Origin: Marinisporobacter sp.
GTDB taxonomy: Bacteria > Bacillota > Clostridia > Peptostreptococcales > Thermotaleaceae
Reading direction: 5' to 3'
Assembly (NCBI GenBank): GCA_025210525.1
Contig: JAOARP010000019.1
Location: 1 to 57,188, forward strand
Length of the DNA stretch: 57,188 nt
Of the stretch, positions 35,898 through 45,511 are shown in pieces. The position numbers and the translations under genes were made by a program. Within the stretch, counting starts at the first letter, position 1. Every line of letters begins with the position of its first letter. The notes beneath the pieces are model-generated. The model was not told the origin of the DNA. It was given only the letters and a program-made list of their open reading frames with translations, and did not search any database.

Positions 35898-36338
35898 ATG
35901 ACAAATAGAAAATTTTTAATTATTGATACAACTATTTTGCCAGATATTTATGAAAAGGTTCTTGAGACAAAAGAACTATTAAGAACTGGAAAAGCAAGAG
36001 GGGTAACGGAGGCAACTCAAATGACGGGGATTAGCAGAAGTACATATTATAAGTATAAAGATTTTATTTCTACTCCATCAGAAGGGAGTAGAGGTCAAAA
36101 GGCGACGATTACTTTATTGTTAAATCATGCGCCAGGAAATCTATCGCACTTATTAAATATTATGGCGGATTGTAATGTGAATATACTAACGATCAATCAG
36201 GATATACCAATTAATGGAATTGCTAATGTAAGTATTACCTTTGATATTTCCGAGGCGAATATGGAAATAGATGAAATTTTAGATAAATTAAGAGATCAAC
36301 AGGGAACGTCTAAAGTTGAATTAATTGCTATGGAATAA
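35898..36338 (+). CDS. pheB: HTH plus ACT-domain protein (UPF0735, PheB-like)
   Basis: Likely amino-acid-responsive regulator, 146 residues. The N-terminal part (about 30-55) has a helix-turn-helix look: GVTEATQMTGISRSTYYKYK. The C-terminal ACT domain (about 68-143, ITLLLNHAPGNLSHLLNIMA) binds amino acids. The family is UPF0735; the Bacillus relative is called PheB but lacks proven chorismate-mutase activity, so the symbol is by homology only. It is followed by homoserine kinase after 63 bases, suggesting control of threonine synthesis. Confidence 0.87.
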   Translation: MTNRKFLIIDTTILPDIYEKVLETKELLRTGKARGVTEATQMTGISRSTYYKYKDFISTPSEGSRGQKATITLLLNHAPGNLSHLLNIMADCNVNILTINQDIPINGIANVSITFDISEANMEIDEILDKLRDQQGTSKVELIAME

Positions 36339-36401
36339 GGGAATTTTAGAAGAAAATAGCTCGACTGAATAAAAAAATAGATTATTGGATAGGTGATGAG
36401 T

Positions 36402-37283
36402 ATGTTTAAAATAAAAGTACCAGCAACAACAGCAAATATGGGTCCAGGATATGATGTTCTTGGAATGGCACTTACGTTATATAATGAATTTGAAATAGAA
36501 AAAATAGCTGAAGGAATAGAAACTGTAGGATTTGGACAGATTCCTCTAGAAGAAAATTTAGTATATGAAGCTATGAAAAAAACATTAGACTTTTACGGGA
36601 AAAAGGTAGATGGCTTAAAGATTACTGCAAATAAGATAGATATTCCCATGAGTAGAGGCTTAGGAAGTAGTGCAACTTGTATTGTTGCTGGAATTATGAT
36701 TGCTAATAAGCTTATGAACAATGTTTTAAGCAAAGAGGATGTTCTAAGAATAGGGACAGAAATGGAAGGTCATCCTGATAATATTGTTCCAGCAGCTATT
36801 GGTAGCATGTGTGTATCTATTTATGAGAATAATAAAGTAATCCATTCTAAAGTAAATGTTCCTAAAAATTTAAGATTTGCAGTGATGATTCCTGATTTTA
36901 CTGTTTCTACCCATGAAGCAAGAAAGGTTGTTCCAGAAAATTATAGTAAAGAGGATTGTATTTTTAATATAAGCAGAGTCTCTATGCTTGTAGCTAGCAT
37001 GAATAATGGAGAAATTGAGCATTTAAGAAAGGCAACACAGGATAAAATACATCAACCCTTTAGAGCAAATTTAATTCCTAATATAGATGCTGTTTTTAAA
37101 GCTTGTGAAGATTTAGGATCTAAAGCAGAATTTATCAGTGGATCAGGGTCAACCTTGATGGCTGTAATTGATGAAAAAAATGTTCAGTTTGAAGAAAAGA
37201 TGAAACAATTTTTAGAAACGATTGAAGGAAATTGGGAAATTAAAATATTAGAAGTAGACACGGAAGGCGCAATCGTAGTTTAA
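36402..37283 (+). CDS. thrB: Homoserine kinase
   Basis: GHMP-family kinase, 293 residues, phosphorylating L-homoserine for threonine synthesis. The ATP loop PMSRGLGSSATCIVAG (about residue 80-95) is the GHMP signature; the N-terminal VPATTANMGPGYDVLG and C-terminal FISGSGSTLMAV motifs fit ThrB. The ATG at 36402 with an AGGTGATG site is preferred; in-frame GTG and ATG a few codons upstream lie within that site. Neither homoserine dehydrogenase nor thrC is adjacent. Probably co-transcribed with the ACT-domain protein. Confidence 0.93.
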   Translation: MFKIKVPATTANMGPGYDVLGMALTLYNEFEIEKIAEGIETVGFGQIPLEENLVYEAMKKTLDFYGKKVDGLKITANKIDIPMSRGLGSSATCIVAGIMIANKLMNNVLSKEDVLRIGTEMEGHPDNIVPAAIGSMCVSIYENNKVIHSKVNVPKNLRFAVMIPDFTVSTHEARKVVPENYSKEDCIFNISRVSMLVASMNNGEIEHLRKATQDKIHQPFRANLIPNIDAVFKACEDLGSKAEFISGSGSTLMAVIDEKNVQFEEKMKQFLETIEGNWEIKILEVDTEGAIVV

Positions 37284-37320
37284 AAGGTTTTATGGAGTAA
37301 ATCCATAAAGCCTTTTTTCG
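37282..37320 (+). terminator. Terminator after thrB
   Basis: AAAAGGTTTTATGGA pairs with TCCATAAAGCCTTTT (one G-T wobble), then T-run. Confidence 0.82.
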
Positions 37321-37410
37321 TACCCTTGATTCATTGACTATTATAGATTGAAAGTATAAAATCAGAATAGAAAGGATATAGTTGTTATAAGAGGGAAAGT
37401 GGAGGAATGT

Positions 37411-38781
37411 ATGGCAAAAAAAGAAAAGACCCTTTTTGTATGTCAAAACTGCGGTTATGAAAGTCCTAAGTGGATGGGACAATGTATATGTGGTAGTTGG
37501 AATACAATGGTAGAAGAACGAATAAAGGCAATAAACCAATATAAAAAATCACCAACCATTACAAGTAGTACGAAGCCTTTACCTATTAAAGAAATAAAGT
37601 CTGGTTCTTATGACCGGTTAGATACCCATATTGAGGAACTTAATCGAGTATTAGGAGGAGGCATGGTAAAGGGCTCCTTAACTTTAATATCAGGAGAACC
37701 AGGAATAGGAAAATCTACTTTGATTTTACAAGCAAGCAGTAATATAGCAAAAGAATATGGTACGGTTTTATATGTTTCTGGAGAGGAATCAGAAGAACAA
37801 ATAAAAATGAGAGCAGAAAGATTAAATGCTATACAAGAAAAATTGATGATTGTATCAGAAACCAACGTGGATATTATTAAGGAATATATAAAAGAATTAC
37901 AACCTGCATTTGTTATTATTGATTCTATACAAACTTTATTTAAATCAGATTTATCTTCTGCTCCTGGAAGCGTTTCTCAGGTAAGAGAGTGCACTAACCA
38001 TATTATGCATATAGGGAAGACAAAAGGGATTCCTATTTTCATTGTTGCTCATGTGACCAAAACAGGAGAATTGGCAGGCCCTAGGATGTTAGAGCATCTT
38101 GTGGATACAGTACTTCATTTTACAGGAGAAAGAACACAAGAATTTAGAGTAGTAAGAGCTGTGAAAAATCGTTTTGGGACCACGAGTGAAATAGGTGTTT
38201 TTGAAATGAGAGAAGAAGGCCTTGTAGAAGTTTCTAATCCATCAGAGGTGTTTTTAGAAGGTCTTAGCGATACGGAAGGTTCTATTGTTATTAGTAGCTT
38301 AGAAGGAACAAGACCTCTCCTTTTAGAGATTCAAGCATTAGTTGCCCCAACGAATCTAGGATTCGCAAGAAGAGCAGCTATTGGTATTGACTTAAACAGA
38401 TTAAATTTAATTTTGGCAGTTTTAGAAAAAAAGGTAGGAATTCCTCTTATGAACCAAGATGTTTATGTAAATGTAGTTGGGGGATTAAAGCCTGAAGGAA
38501 CTTCATCAGATTTAGGGGTAGCCCTTGCTATTTATTCTAGTATGAGAGGATTAGATATTCATACTACCACTACAATTGCTATTGGAGAAATCGGACTAAC
38601 TGGAGAATTAAGATCTGTTTCAAATATAGAAAAAATGATAAAAGAAGCTTCCAAGATGGGATTTAAAAAGTGTATATTGCCTAAAAAAAGTATAAAAAAA
38701 TTAAAATTAGATGAACCCATAAAGTTGATCGGAGCAAATTCTTTAAAAGATGCTATAGATGCTATGTTTTTTGAAAATTAA
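37411..38781 (+). CDS. radA: DNA repair protein RadA/Sms
   Basis: Branch-migration ATPase for recombinational repair, 456 residues. N-terminal zinc finger CQNCGYESPKWMGQCICG (C4 type), RecA-like core with Walker A GEPGIGKST and the RadA motif KNRFG, and a C-terminal Lon-like domain (about 270-455) that shapes the hexamer. The ATG at 37411 follows GGAGG; an upstream in-frame GTG lies in that site. The next gene is disA, with which RadA interacts in Bacillus; this order is conserved in clostridia. Confidence 0.95.
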   Translation: MAKKEKTLFVCQNCGYESPKWMGQCICGSWNTMVEERIKAINQYKKSPTITSSTKPLPIKEIKSGSYDRLDTHIEELNRVLGGGMVKGSLTLISGEPGIGKSTLILQASSNIAKEYGTVLYVSGEESEEQIKMRAERLNAIQEKLMIVSETNVDIIKEYIKELQPAFVIIDSIQTLFKSDLSSAPGSVSQVRECTNHIMHIGKTKGIPIFIVAHVTKTGELAGPRMLEHLVDTVLHFTGERTQEFRVVRAVKNRFGTTSEIGVFEMREEGLVEVSNPSEVFLEGLSDTEGSIVISSLEGTRPLLLEIQALVAPTNLGFARRAAIGIDLNRLNLILAVLEKKVGIPLMNQDVYVNVVGGLKPEGTSSDLGVALAIYSSMRGLDIHTTTTIAIGEIGLTGELRSVSNIEKMIKEASKMGFKKCILPKKSIKKLKLDEPIKLIGANSLKDAIDAMFFEN

Positions 38782-38862
38782 ATGAAATAATTCTTTAATT
38801 GTTATGCATAGATATAATATAATAGGAAAGATAGGAGAAAAAAGGTTGGGAGGACAATACAA

Positions 38863-39951
38863 TTGGTAAAAGAAGATAAAATGAAAGAACAAGGTATAAT
38901 GGAATCTATTAAGAGATTGGCTCCAGGAACTTCTTTGCGAGAAGGACTTGAAAATGTTTTGAGAGCTAAAACAGGAGCTTTAATCGTTATAGGTGATAAT
39001 GAAGAAGTAATGAACCTTGTAGATGGAGGTTTTTATATAAATGTTGATTTGTCAACGGCATATTTGTATGAGCTTGCGAAAATGGATGGTGCAATTATAT
39101 TAAGTTCTGATGCAAAGAAAATATTATATGCAAATACCCAATTAATTCCTGATCCTTCCATTCCCTCTTCAGAAACGGGGATAAGACATAGAACAGCTGA
39201 AAGGGTAGCTCGTCAGACGGGGCTTATTGTTATATCTATTTCACAAAGAAGAAATATTATTACTATTTATAAAGGATATTCTAAATATATTGTCCAAGAT
39301 ACTAACAAAATATTAAACAAAGCAAACCAAGCTATTCAAACTTTAGAGAAATATAGAAAAGTTTTAGATCAAGCAATGATTAACTTAAGTGGTCTGGAGT
39401 TTGAAGATTTGGCGACAATCCAAGATGTAGCGATTGTTCTTCAAAGAACAGAAATGGTTATGCGTATTGTTTCAGAAATAGATAAATATATAAGTGAATT
39501 GGGAAATGAAGGTCGTCTTGTAAGCATGCAGTTAGAAGAGTTGCTAGCCAATGTAAAAGAAGATGGGGAATATGTTGCACAAGATTATATGATAGAGGAT
39601 GATTCTATAGATTATAATAAGGTTAGTAGACAGATCAAAAATTTATCTTCTGAAGAGTTATTAGATTTATCTAATATTGGAAAGATTTTAGGCTATCAAG
39701 GTGGGTTAGATGATTTATTAGATATGCCTGTTTCACCAAGAGGTTTTAGAATTTTAAATAAAGTTCCAAGGCTCCCTATATCTGTTATTCAAAATGTAGT
39801 CAATCATTTTAGTGATTTCCAAAAAATACTAAAGGCTTCTATAGAAGAATTAGATGATGTAGAGGGAATTGGTGAGATTCGAGCAAGAGCTATTAAAGAA
39901 GGATTAAGAAGGGTACAAGAACAAGTTTTATTAGATAGACATATTCGTTAA
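38863..39951 (+). CDS. disA: DNA-integrity scanning diadenylate cyclase DisA
   Basis: Makes c-di-AMP from two ATP and halts when it meets branched DNA, 362 residues. N-terminal DAC domain (about 10-150) with the active-site motifs MDGAIIL and RHRTAERVARQTG; a helical spine; C-terminal helix-hairpin-helix DNA-binding part (about 300-355, DDVEGIGEIRARAIKEGL). The start is a TTG at 38863, nine bases after GGGAGGA; the first ATG (38881) has no ribosome site. It lies 81 bases after radA. It regulates sporulation timing in Bacillus. Confidence 0.94.
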   Translation: MVKEDKMKEQGIMESIKRLAPGTSLREGLENVLRAKTGALIVIGDNEEVMNLVDGGFYINVDLSTAYLYELAKMDGAIILSSDAKKILYANTQLIPDPSIPSSETGIRHRTAERVARQTGLIVISISQRRNIITIYKGYSKYIVQDTNKILNKANQAIQTLEKYRKVLDQAMINLSGLEFEDLATIQDVAIVLQRTEMVMRIVSEIDKYISELGNEGRLVSMQLEELLANVKEDGEYVAQDYMIEDDSIDYNKVSRQIKNLSSEELLDLSNIGKILGYQGGLDDLLDMPVSPRGFRILNKVPRLPISVIQNVVNHFSDFQKILKASIEELDDVEGIGEIRARAIKEGLRRVQEQVLLDRHIR

Positions 39952-39954
39952 ATA

Positions 39955-39988
39955 AAAAACACCAATAAAGTTTATTGGTGTTTTTTTA
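39955..39988. terminator. Bidirectional terminator after disA
   Basis: AACACCAATA and TATTGGTGTT pair around a 5-base loop, with A-run before and T-run after, between convergent genes. Confidence 0.85.
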
Positions 39989-40393
39989 ATAGAGCCCGTA
40001 TTTTCCAAGAGTTTCAATGTTTTTGGATTGTTTTGTTAAGATTTCATGGATATCAAGATTAAGTGTATTACATATACCTACAAGATAGAATAAATGGTTT
40101 CCCATTTCTTGGGTGATTTTATCCCTACAAATATCACAAAGTTCACCAGAAACGTGATTGTCTAAAAAATCTTTTAATTCTTCATAGGAAATATCCTTTG
40201 GGATATGTTGAGCTTTGGCATTTATATGAATACAACCACAATGCGTAGCAGCTTTTACAATAGATCTATTGACTTTTGCACAGCTCTCCTGATATTTGGA
40301 TACGATGTCTAAAATACTTTTGTGTCTAATCAATACTTCTGAAACATTATTTTGAAATTTGTGAAGAACAGAATCTTTCATTGGTTTCATCAC
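39986..40393 (-). CDS. Conserved clostridial protein (MazG-like C-terminus; DUF1573-type)
   Basis: A 135-residue soluble protein. The opening FQNNVSEVLIRHKSILDIVSKYQES is a helix pair. A Cys-rich middle (THCGCIHINAKAQ; later CDICRDKI) may bind metal. The C-terminal EMGNHLFYLVGICNTLNLDIHEIL looks like the second half of a MazG-type helical nucleotide hydrolase, but the metal-binding EExxE signature is not intact, so enzymatic activity is doubtful. Relatives near disA in clostridia carry the label DUF1573, which I recall rather than verify. Opposite in strand to disA and carD. Confidence 0.7.
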   Translation of the reverse strand: MMKPMKDSVLHKFQNNVSEVLIRHKSILDIVSKYQESCAKVNRSIVKAATHCGCIHINAKAQHIPKDISYEELKDFLDNHVSGELCDICRDKITQEMGNHLFYLVGICNTLNLDIHEILTKQSKNIETLGKYGLY

Positions 40394-40551
40394 CTCTGTA
40401 CAATAAGTTTGATTTAAGTTTATTCTAGCACATTATAGAGTAAAATTAAAGGCTATTAATAGAAAAATACTTTTAGGGTAGAAAAGTGGAATATGAGCTT
40501 GAATGATGGTAAAAATTGAAAAAAATAGGACTAAAGTTTCAAAAAATAAAG

Positions 40552-40580
40552 TTGACAATGAATACTTCGTGTGATAAAAT
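40552..40580 (+). promoter_or_regulatory. carD promoter P1
   Basis: TTGACA (40552-40557), 17-base spacer, TAAAAT (40575-40580), sigma-A type. Confidence 0.75.
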
Positions 40581-40590
40581 AATTATTTTC

Positions 40591-40620
40591 TTGACAAAAC
40601 CTAGGCCCTTGTTGTATACT
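40591..40620 (+). promoter_or_regulatory. carD promoter P2
   Basis: TTGACA (40591-40596), 18-base spacer, TATACT (40615-40620), sigma-A type; 39 bases downstream of P1. Confidence 0.8.
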
Positions 40621-40657
40621 GAATGTAGGTGATGTATAATGTGGGAGGTTTTGCTGA

Positions 40658-41134
40658 ATGTTCAATATCGGTGATAGAGTGGTTTATCCTATGCATGGAG
40701 CGGGGATTATTGAAGCTATAGAAGAAAAAGAGATATTGGGGAAGAAGCGTAAATATTATATTATGAAGATGCCTCTAGGAGAAATGAAAGTAATGATACC
40801 TCTTGACAATGTAGAAGACATCGGATTAAGAGAAATTATATCATTAAAAGAAGTAGATCAAGTGCTGGCTGTATTAAGTGATGACATTTCCAAAATGCCT
40901 AAAAATTGGAATAGACGATATAGAGCCAATATGGATAAGATTAAAAGTGGAGACATCTATGAAGTTGCTATGGTAGTAAGAAATTTAACTCTTAGAGATA
41001 GAGAAAAAGGACTATCAACAGGAGAAAGAAAAATGCTAGCGAATGCAAAACAAATCCTCATTAGTGAAATAGTACTGGCTAGAGGCATAGAAGAAAAAGT
41101 TGCTGAAGATTTAATTGATACAGCTATTCAATAA
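40658..41134 (+). CDS. CarD/CdnL-family RNA-polymerase-binding regulator
   Basis: Global transcription factor of 158 residues that stabilises promoter open complexes by binding the RNA polymerase beta subunit. N-terminal RNAP-interaction domain (1-60, FNIGDRVVYPMHGAGIIEAIEEKE) followed by a helical DNA-contacting domain with the family's W (PKNWNRRYRANMDKI). Two tandem sigma-A promoters in the 264-base upstream gap suggest high, steady expression. Gene order with yacL and ispDF downstream is usual for clostridia. Ends at a clear terminator. Confidence 0.92.
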   Translation: MFNIGDRVVYPMHGAGIIEAIEEKEILGKKRKYYIMKMPLGEMKVMIPLDNVEDIGLREIISLKEVDQVLAVLSDDISKMPKNWNRRYRANMDKIKSGDIYEVAMVVRNLTLRDREKGLSTGERKMLANAKQILISEIVLARGIEEKVAEDLIDTAIQ

Positions 41135-41145
41135 TTCTAACTATG

Positions 41146-41174
41146 TGAAGCGTCATGAGGACGCTTCATTTTTG
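41146..41174 (+). terminator. Terminator after carD
   Basis: TGAAGCGTC (41146-41154) pairs with GACGCTTCA (41160-41168), then T-run. Confidence 0.88.
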
Positions 41175-41213
41175 TATTACATACTATTTTTTTACCAAAA
41201 TATACAAATTTTA

Positions 41214-41241
41214 TTGAAATTAGGTAGTGTTTAGTTATAAA
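41214..41241 (+). promoter_or_regulatory. Promoter of yacL
   Basis: TTGAAA (41214-41219), 16-base spacer, TATAAA (41236-41241). Confidence 0.55.
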
Positions 41242-41286
41242 ATAAAATTAGCATGGTTATACTTTTGAAATAGGAGGTGGAAAGCT

Positions 41287-42411
41287 ATGTTTAATAAAAT
41301 TGTTAGAGGAGCACTAACATTAGCAGGTGCTTCGGTTGGGTATGCAGGGGCCATGCTTTTAATAAAACTAGCTAAAGTTCAGGGGATTGTACAGATCCCA
41401 GAGATTACACCTATTATGGGAATGGTTTTTAGTATTATAGGTGCAGTTACAGGAGGAATTATATTTTTTATTGTTACGCCATGGCTGATGGAAAAAGGAT
41501 TAAGCTCAGCAAATTGGGTAGAAGGAGAACTTCAAAAGATTCCTACTATGGATATGGTTGTTGGAGCAGTAGGATTAATCATTGGATTGGTGATAGCTTA
41601 TTTAATCAGTAGTTTATTGATGGGCATATCTATTCCATTGGTAGGACCAATTTTATCTATTATGCTTTATATATTCTTAGGATATTTAGGTGTAAGTCTC
41701 GCAAATAAGAAAAGAGATGATTTGGGCAATATATCTATGCTATTTAAAAAGAATGTAGCAGCTAAAGAAAAGATAGAAACAAAAAAAGACAATATTAGTA
41801 ATATTCCGAAGGTGTTAGATACGAGTGTGATTATTGACGGAAGAATTGCAGACCTATCTCAAACTGGTTTTATGGAGGGGCCTCTTGTTATTCCAGAGTT
41901 TGTTCTTAAAGAATTAAGACATATTGCAGATTCATCAGATAGCTTAAAAAGAGCAAGAGGAAGAAGAGGATTAGATATTTTAAATCGTATCCAAAAAGAA
42001 TTACCTATAGAGGTAAAGATAACAGATAAGGATTTTGAAGAGGTAGAAGAAGTAGATATAAAACTATTAAGACTTGCCCAATTTTTAGGCGGAAAAGTTG
42101 TAACGAATGATTACAACTTAAATAAAGTAGCTGAACTGCAAGGTGTACCTGTGCTTAATATTAATGAGCTTGCTAATGCATTAAAACCGGTAGTATTGCC
42201 TGGAGAAGAAATGGTTGTACAAGTTATAAAAGAAGGAAAAGAATCTGGGCAAGGTGTGGCTTACTTAGATGATGGAACGATGATTGTCGTAGAAGGTGGA
42301 AGAAAGCATATTGGAGAGACTATGGGTGTTCTTGTCACTAGTGTATTACAAACTGCTGCAGGAAGAATGATTTTTGCAAAACCTAAATTATTAGTTGATA
42401 AATCTGCATAA
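41287..42411 (+). CDS. yacL: PIN/TRAM-domain membrane ribonuclease-like protein (YacL)
   Basis: A 374-residue protein with four N-terminal membrane helices (within 5-140), a PIN nuclease domain (about 175-290; [10 protein letters not shown] and [11 protein letters not shown] supply the acidic residues) and a C-terminal TRAM RNA-binding domain (about 300-365). It is likely a membrane-tethered RNase or toxin-like nuclease; the substrate is not established. The conserved position between carD and ispD suggests a housekeeping role. The ATG follows AGGAGGTGG. Ends at a hairpin before ispD. Confidence 0.9.
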   Translation: MFNKIVRGALTLAGASVGYAGAMLLIKLAKVQGIVQIPEITPIMGMVFSIIGAVTGGIIFFIVTPWLMEKGLSSANWVEGELQKIPTMDMVVGAVGLIIGLVIAYLISSLLMGISIPLVGPILSIMLYIFLGYLGVSLANKKRDDLGNISMLFKKNVAAKEKIETKKDNISNIPKVLDTSVIIDGRIADLSQTGFMEGPLVIPEFVLKELRHIADSSDSLKRARGRRGLDILNRIQKELPIEVKITDKDFEEVEEVDIKLLRLAQFLGGKVVTNDYNLNKVAELQGVPVLNINELANALKPVVLPGEEMVVQVIKEGKESGQGVAYLDDGTMIVVEGGRKHIGETMGVLVTSVLQTAAGRMIFAKPKLLVDKSA

Positions 42412-42428
42412 AAATATATAATAAAATT

Positions 42429-42455
42429 ACCCAGCATATGCTGGGTTTTCTTTTG
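42429..42455 (+). terminator. Terminator-like hairpin between yacL and ispD
   Basis: ACCCAG(CA) and (TG)CTGGGT pair closely, followed by TTTTCTTTT. ispD begins 18 bases later, so read-through is probably needed for its expression. Confidence 0.7.
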
Positions 42456-42472
42456 AAATAGGGGGAATCATT

Positions 42473-43174
42473 TTGAAAAAAGAAAAATTTGTTTCTGTTA
42501 TTATTGCAGCAGCAGGACGAGGAAAAAGAATGAATAGTAATATGAATAAGCAATATTTAAACCTTTGTAACAAACCTGTACTGGCTCATGCTATTGAAGC
42601 TTTTGAGCAATCTGTTTATATAGACGAAATCATCGTCGTAACTCACCCAGAGGAAATTCAATATTGTAAAGAAAGAATTATTGATTCTTTTGGATTTAAA
42701 AAAGTTACAAAAGTTATAGGTGGAGGGTTTGAGCGTCAAGAATCCATATTAAATGGATTAAAGGCAGTAGATGAAAAATGTGATATTGTAGCTATTCATG
42801 ATGGAGCAAGACCTTTTATAAAAGGAGAGACTATTATTGATAGTATAGATGCAGCTATAAAGTATAAAGCAGTAGGGGTAGGTGTACCTGTAAAAGATAC
42901 GATTAAAGTGGTTGATGAAGAAAAAAATATTAAAAATACACCAGATCGAAAAACTATTTGGGCAATACAAACTCCTCAAGTTTTTGATTATAAGCTTGTA
43001 TTAAAAGCCCATGAAAAAGCTATAGAAGATGGATACCAAGGTACGGATGATACTGTGTTGGTTGAAAGAATTGGTGAAGATGTAAAGCTGGTTATGGGTA
43101 GTTATGAAAATATAAAAATAACTACACCAGAAGATTTATATATAGGAGAAGCTATTTTACAAAATAGGGATTAA
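42473..43174 (+). CDS. ispD: 2-C-methyl-D-erythritol 4-phosphate cytidylyltransferase
   Basis: MEP-pathway enzyme making CDP-methylerythritol, 233 residues. Nucleotide-binding N-terminus IAAAGRGKRMNSNMNKQYL, HDGARPF (Mg/CTP site) and QGTDDTVLVER are all present. The start is TTG, six bases after GGGGGAA. ispF follows after 18 bases in the usual pair. The cell therefore makes isoprenoids by the MEP route. Confidence 0.95.
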   Translation: MKKEKFVSVIIAAAGRGKRMNSNMNKQYLNLCNKPVLAHAIEAFEQSVYIDEIIVVTHPEEIQYCKERIIDSFGFKKVTKVIGGGFERQESILNGLKAVDEKCDIVAIHDGARPFIKGETIIDSIDAAIKYKAVGVGVPVKDTIKVVDEEKNIKNTPDRKTIWAIQTPQVFDYKLVLKAHEKAIEDGYQGTDDTVLVERIGEDVKLVMGSYENIKITTPEDLYIGEAILQNRD

Positions 43175-43192
43175 AAATAGAGGAGGATACTT

Positions 43193-43678
43193 ATGCGTGT
43201 AGGTATGGGATATGATGTACATAGATTAGTAAAGGGAAGAAAACTCATATTAGGAGGTGTAGAAATACCTTATGAAAAGGGACTTTTAGGACATTCTGAT
43301 GCAGATGTACTCCTTCATGCTATAAAGGATGCATTACTCGGAGCAGTAGCTTTAGGGGATATTGGTAAGCATTTTCCAGATACGGATGATAGGTTTAAGG
43401 GGGCTTCTAGTATAAAATTGTTATCTGAAGTGAATAATATGCTTAAATCTATGGGATATAAGGTGAATAATATTGATAGTACGATTATTGCACAGAAACC
43501 TAAAATGGCTCCTTACATAGAAGAAATGAGAAAAAATATAGCTGATACCTTAGGGGTAGCTATTGATTGTATTAATGTAAAAGCTACTACTACAGAAGGG
43601 TTAGGGTTTACAGGAACAGGAGAAGGTATTGCATCTCAAGCCATTGCAAGTGTTGTGAGATTTACTGTTGACAAATAA
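43193..43678 (+). CDS. ispF: 2-C-methyl-D-erythritol 2,4-cyclodiphosphate synthase
   Basis: Fifth MEP-pathway enzyme, 161 residues, a zinc-dependent trimer. Motifs: GMGYDVHRL (D8, H10 zinc ligands), [19 protein letters not shown] (H42) and IGKHFPDTD. Strong AGGAGG site. The last bases of the gene hold the -35 box of the proS promoter. Confidence 0.96.
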   Translation: MRVGMGYDVHRLVKGRKLILGGVEIPYEKGLLGHSDADVLLHAIKDALLGAVALGDIGKHFPDTDDRFKGASSIKLLSEVNNMLKSMGYKVNNIDSTIIAQKPKMAPYIEEMRKNIADTLGVAIDCINVKATTTEGLGFTGTGEGIASQAIASVVRFTVDK

Positions 43679-43696
43679 AGTGATATTAGTTAATAT
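43668..43696 (+). promoter_or_regulatory. Sigma-A promoter of proS
   Basis: TTGACA (43668-43673), 17-base spacer, TAATAT (43691-43696); the -35 box lies in the last codons of ispF. Confidence 0.8.
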
Positions 43697-43709
43697 GTAT
43701 TTAAGTTTA

Positions 43710-43955
43710 AAAATGATGAAAGCTATGATAGGGAATAGTAGGTTAGATTAACCATTGAGAGAGCAAAGTTCATGGGCTGAAAGACTTTGTATGAGATATC
43801 TTTTCGAACCCACCCTTGAGTTAAGACTGAAACTCAGTAAGTCTTTACGGTGCTAGACCGTTAGATCTAGGTGAAGAGAATTCTTTTGAATTAATTAGAG
43901 TGGTACCGCGGAAAATTAGACCCTTTCGTCTCTAGAATGAGACGAAGGGGTATTT
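43710..43955 (+). ncRNA. T-box leader (Pro) controlling proS
   Basis: T-box sequence AGAGTGGTACCGCGG (about 43899-43913), then a terminator hairpin (CCCTTTCGTCTC with GAGACGAAGGGG) and T-run ending near 43955. The likely specifier is CCC (43809-43811, Pro), placed as CCC-A-CCCTTGAG, in the same frame as the Asn and Cys leaders here. The UGGU end pairs with A73, the usual discriminator of tRNA-Pro in bacteria. Confidence 0.93.
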
Positions 43956-44004
43956 TAATGAAATGATGAAAAAAGATGGGTCTATAAAAGAAAGGAGAAA
44001 GAAT

Positions 44005-45447
44005 ATGGCAAAGAAACAAAAAGGATTTGTAGAAGATATTACACCAATGGAGGTTGATTTTCCTCAGTGGTATACAGACGTTATTAAAAAGACAGATATG
44101 GTAGACTATTCACCAGTAAAAGGATTTATGGTTATTAAGGCATATGGATATGCAATTTGGGAAAATATCCAACAATATATGGATAGAAGATTTAAAGATA
44201 CAGGTCATAAGAATATGTATTTTCCATTATTGATTCCGGAAAATTTACTAAAAAAAGAAGAAGAACATGTTGAAGGATTTGCACCAGAGGTAGCATGGGT
44301 AACTCATGGTGGAGACGAAAAGCTTGCAGAAAGACTTTGTGTAAGACCTACATCAGAAACCATTATTTGTTCTATGTATTCAAAATGGTTAAATTCTTAT
44401 AGAGAATTACCTTATCTTTATAACCAATGGTGTAGTGTTGTAAGATGGGAAAAATCTACAAGACCTTTCTTAAGAACTTCTGAATTCTTATGGCAAGAAG
44501 GACATACATTACATGAAACGGAAGAAGAGGCACAAGAAGAAACACTTCAAATGCTTAAGATTTATAAAGAAACAGCAGAAGATTTATTAGCTATTCCTGT
44601 TGTAACAGGAAGAAAGAGCGAAAAAGAAAAGTTTGCAGGAGCATATGCTACTTATACAATGGAAGCGCTAATGCATGATGGAAAAGCTCTTCAGGCAGGA
44701 ACTTCTCACAATTTAGGGCAACATTTCACAAAAGCCTTTGATATTTCATACTTAGGAAGAAGTGGAGAGATGGAACATCCATACCATACATCTTGGGGTG
44801 TATCTACAAGATTAATTGGTGGAATTATCATGGTTCATGGAGATAATAGAGGACTTGTACTTCCTCCTAGAGTAGCTCCAACTCAAGTAGTGATTATTCC
44901 TATTGCACAACATAAAGAAGGCGTTTTAGATAAAGCTTATGAACTTAAAAAAGCTTTAGGCAATGATATTAGAATAGAAATTGATGATAACGAAAACAAT
45001 TCACCAGGATGGAAATTTAATGAATGGGAAATGAAAGGTGTTCCAATTCGTATAGAAGTAGGACCTAGAGATATTGAAAAAAATCAAGTAATGATTTTCA
45101 GAAGAGATACACTAGAAAAACAACCTGTTCCAATGGAAGGCTTAAAGGAAACAGTAGTAAAATTATTAGATGATATTCATGATAATATGCTAGAAAAAGC
45201 TCGTAATTATAGAGAAGAAAAAACTTATTATGTGGAAAGTCTTGAAGACTTTAAACAAAAACAAGAAGAAAAGCCTGGATTTGCAAAGGCTATGTGGTGC
45301 GGAGACCGTGAATGTGAAGAGCATGTAAAAGAAGAAACAGGTGCAACGATTAGATGTATTCCATTCGAACAAGAAGATTTAGGGGATAAATGTCATTTCT
45401 GTGGAAAAGAAGCAAAACATATGGTATACGTAGCAAGAGCGTATTAA
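44005..45447 (+). CDS. proS: Prolyl-tRNA synthetase, archaeal/eukaryotic type (ProS3), no editing domain
   Basis: The working ProRS, 480 residues. Class II catalytic motifs are intact: [15 protein letters not shown] (TxE), [21 protein letters not shown] in two parts (motif 2) and [15 protein letters not shown] (motif 3). An anticodon-binding domain and a C-terminal zinc-binding-like domain ([15 protein letters not shown]) follow, ending in the conserved tyrosine. This type lacks the INS editing insertion, so misacylated Ala-tRNA-Pro must be cleared by another protein. The ATG at 44005 with an AAGGAGAAAG site is preferred to one 42 bases upstream. T-box regulated. The ProRS-like gene follows. 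Confidence 0.96.
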   Translation: MAKKQKGFVEDITPMEVDFPQWYTDVIKKTDMVDYSPVKGFMVIKAYGYAIWENIQQYMDRRFKDTGHKNMYFPLLIPENLLKKEEEHVEGFAPEVAWVTHGGDEKLAERLCVRPTSETIICSMYSKWLNSYRELPYLYNQWCSVVRWEKSTRPFLRTSEFLWQEGHTLHETEEEAQEETLQMLKIYKETAEDLLAIPVVTGRKSEKEKFAGAYATYTMEALMHDGKALQAGTSHNLGQHFTKAFDISYLGRSGEMEHPYHTSWGVSTRLIGGIIMVHGDNRGLVLPPRVAPTQVVIIPIAQHKEGVLDKAYELKKALGNDIRIEIDDNENNSPGWKFNEWEMKGVPIRIEVGPRDIEKNQVMIFRRDTLEKQPVPMEGLKETVVKLLDDIHDNMLEKARNYREEKTYYVESLEDFKQKQEEKPGFAKAMWCGDRECEEHVKEETGATIRCIPFEQEDLGDKCHFCGKEAKHMVYVARAY

Positions 45448-45452
45448 GACAC

Positions 45453-45490
45453 AAGGTGGTTATATAAATAACCACCTTCATTTATATACT
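45453..45490 (+). terminator. Hairpin between proS and the ProRS-like gene
   Basis: AAGGTGGTTAT (45453-45463) pairs perfectly with ATAACCACCTT (45468-45478). The tail CATTTATATA is only weakly T-rich, so partial read-through into the next gene is likely. Confidence 0.6.
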
Positions 45491-45511
45491 AAAAGGGAAA
45501 GGGGCAAAAAA

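Noticed and set aside
43963-44004. Longer ProRS from the ATG at 43963
   Set aside because: It adds a charged leader that includes the ribosome site; the protein from 44005 begins as ProS3 proteins do.
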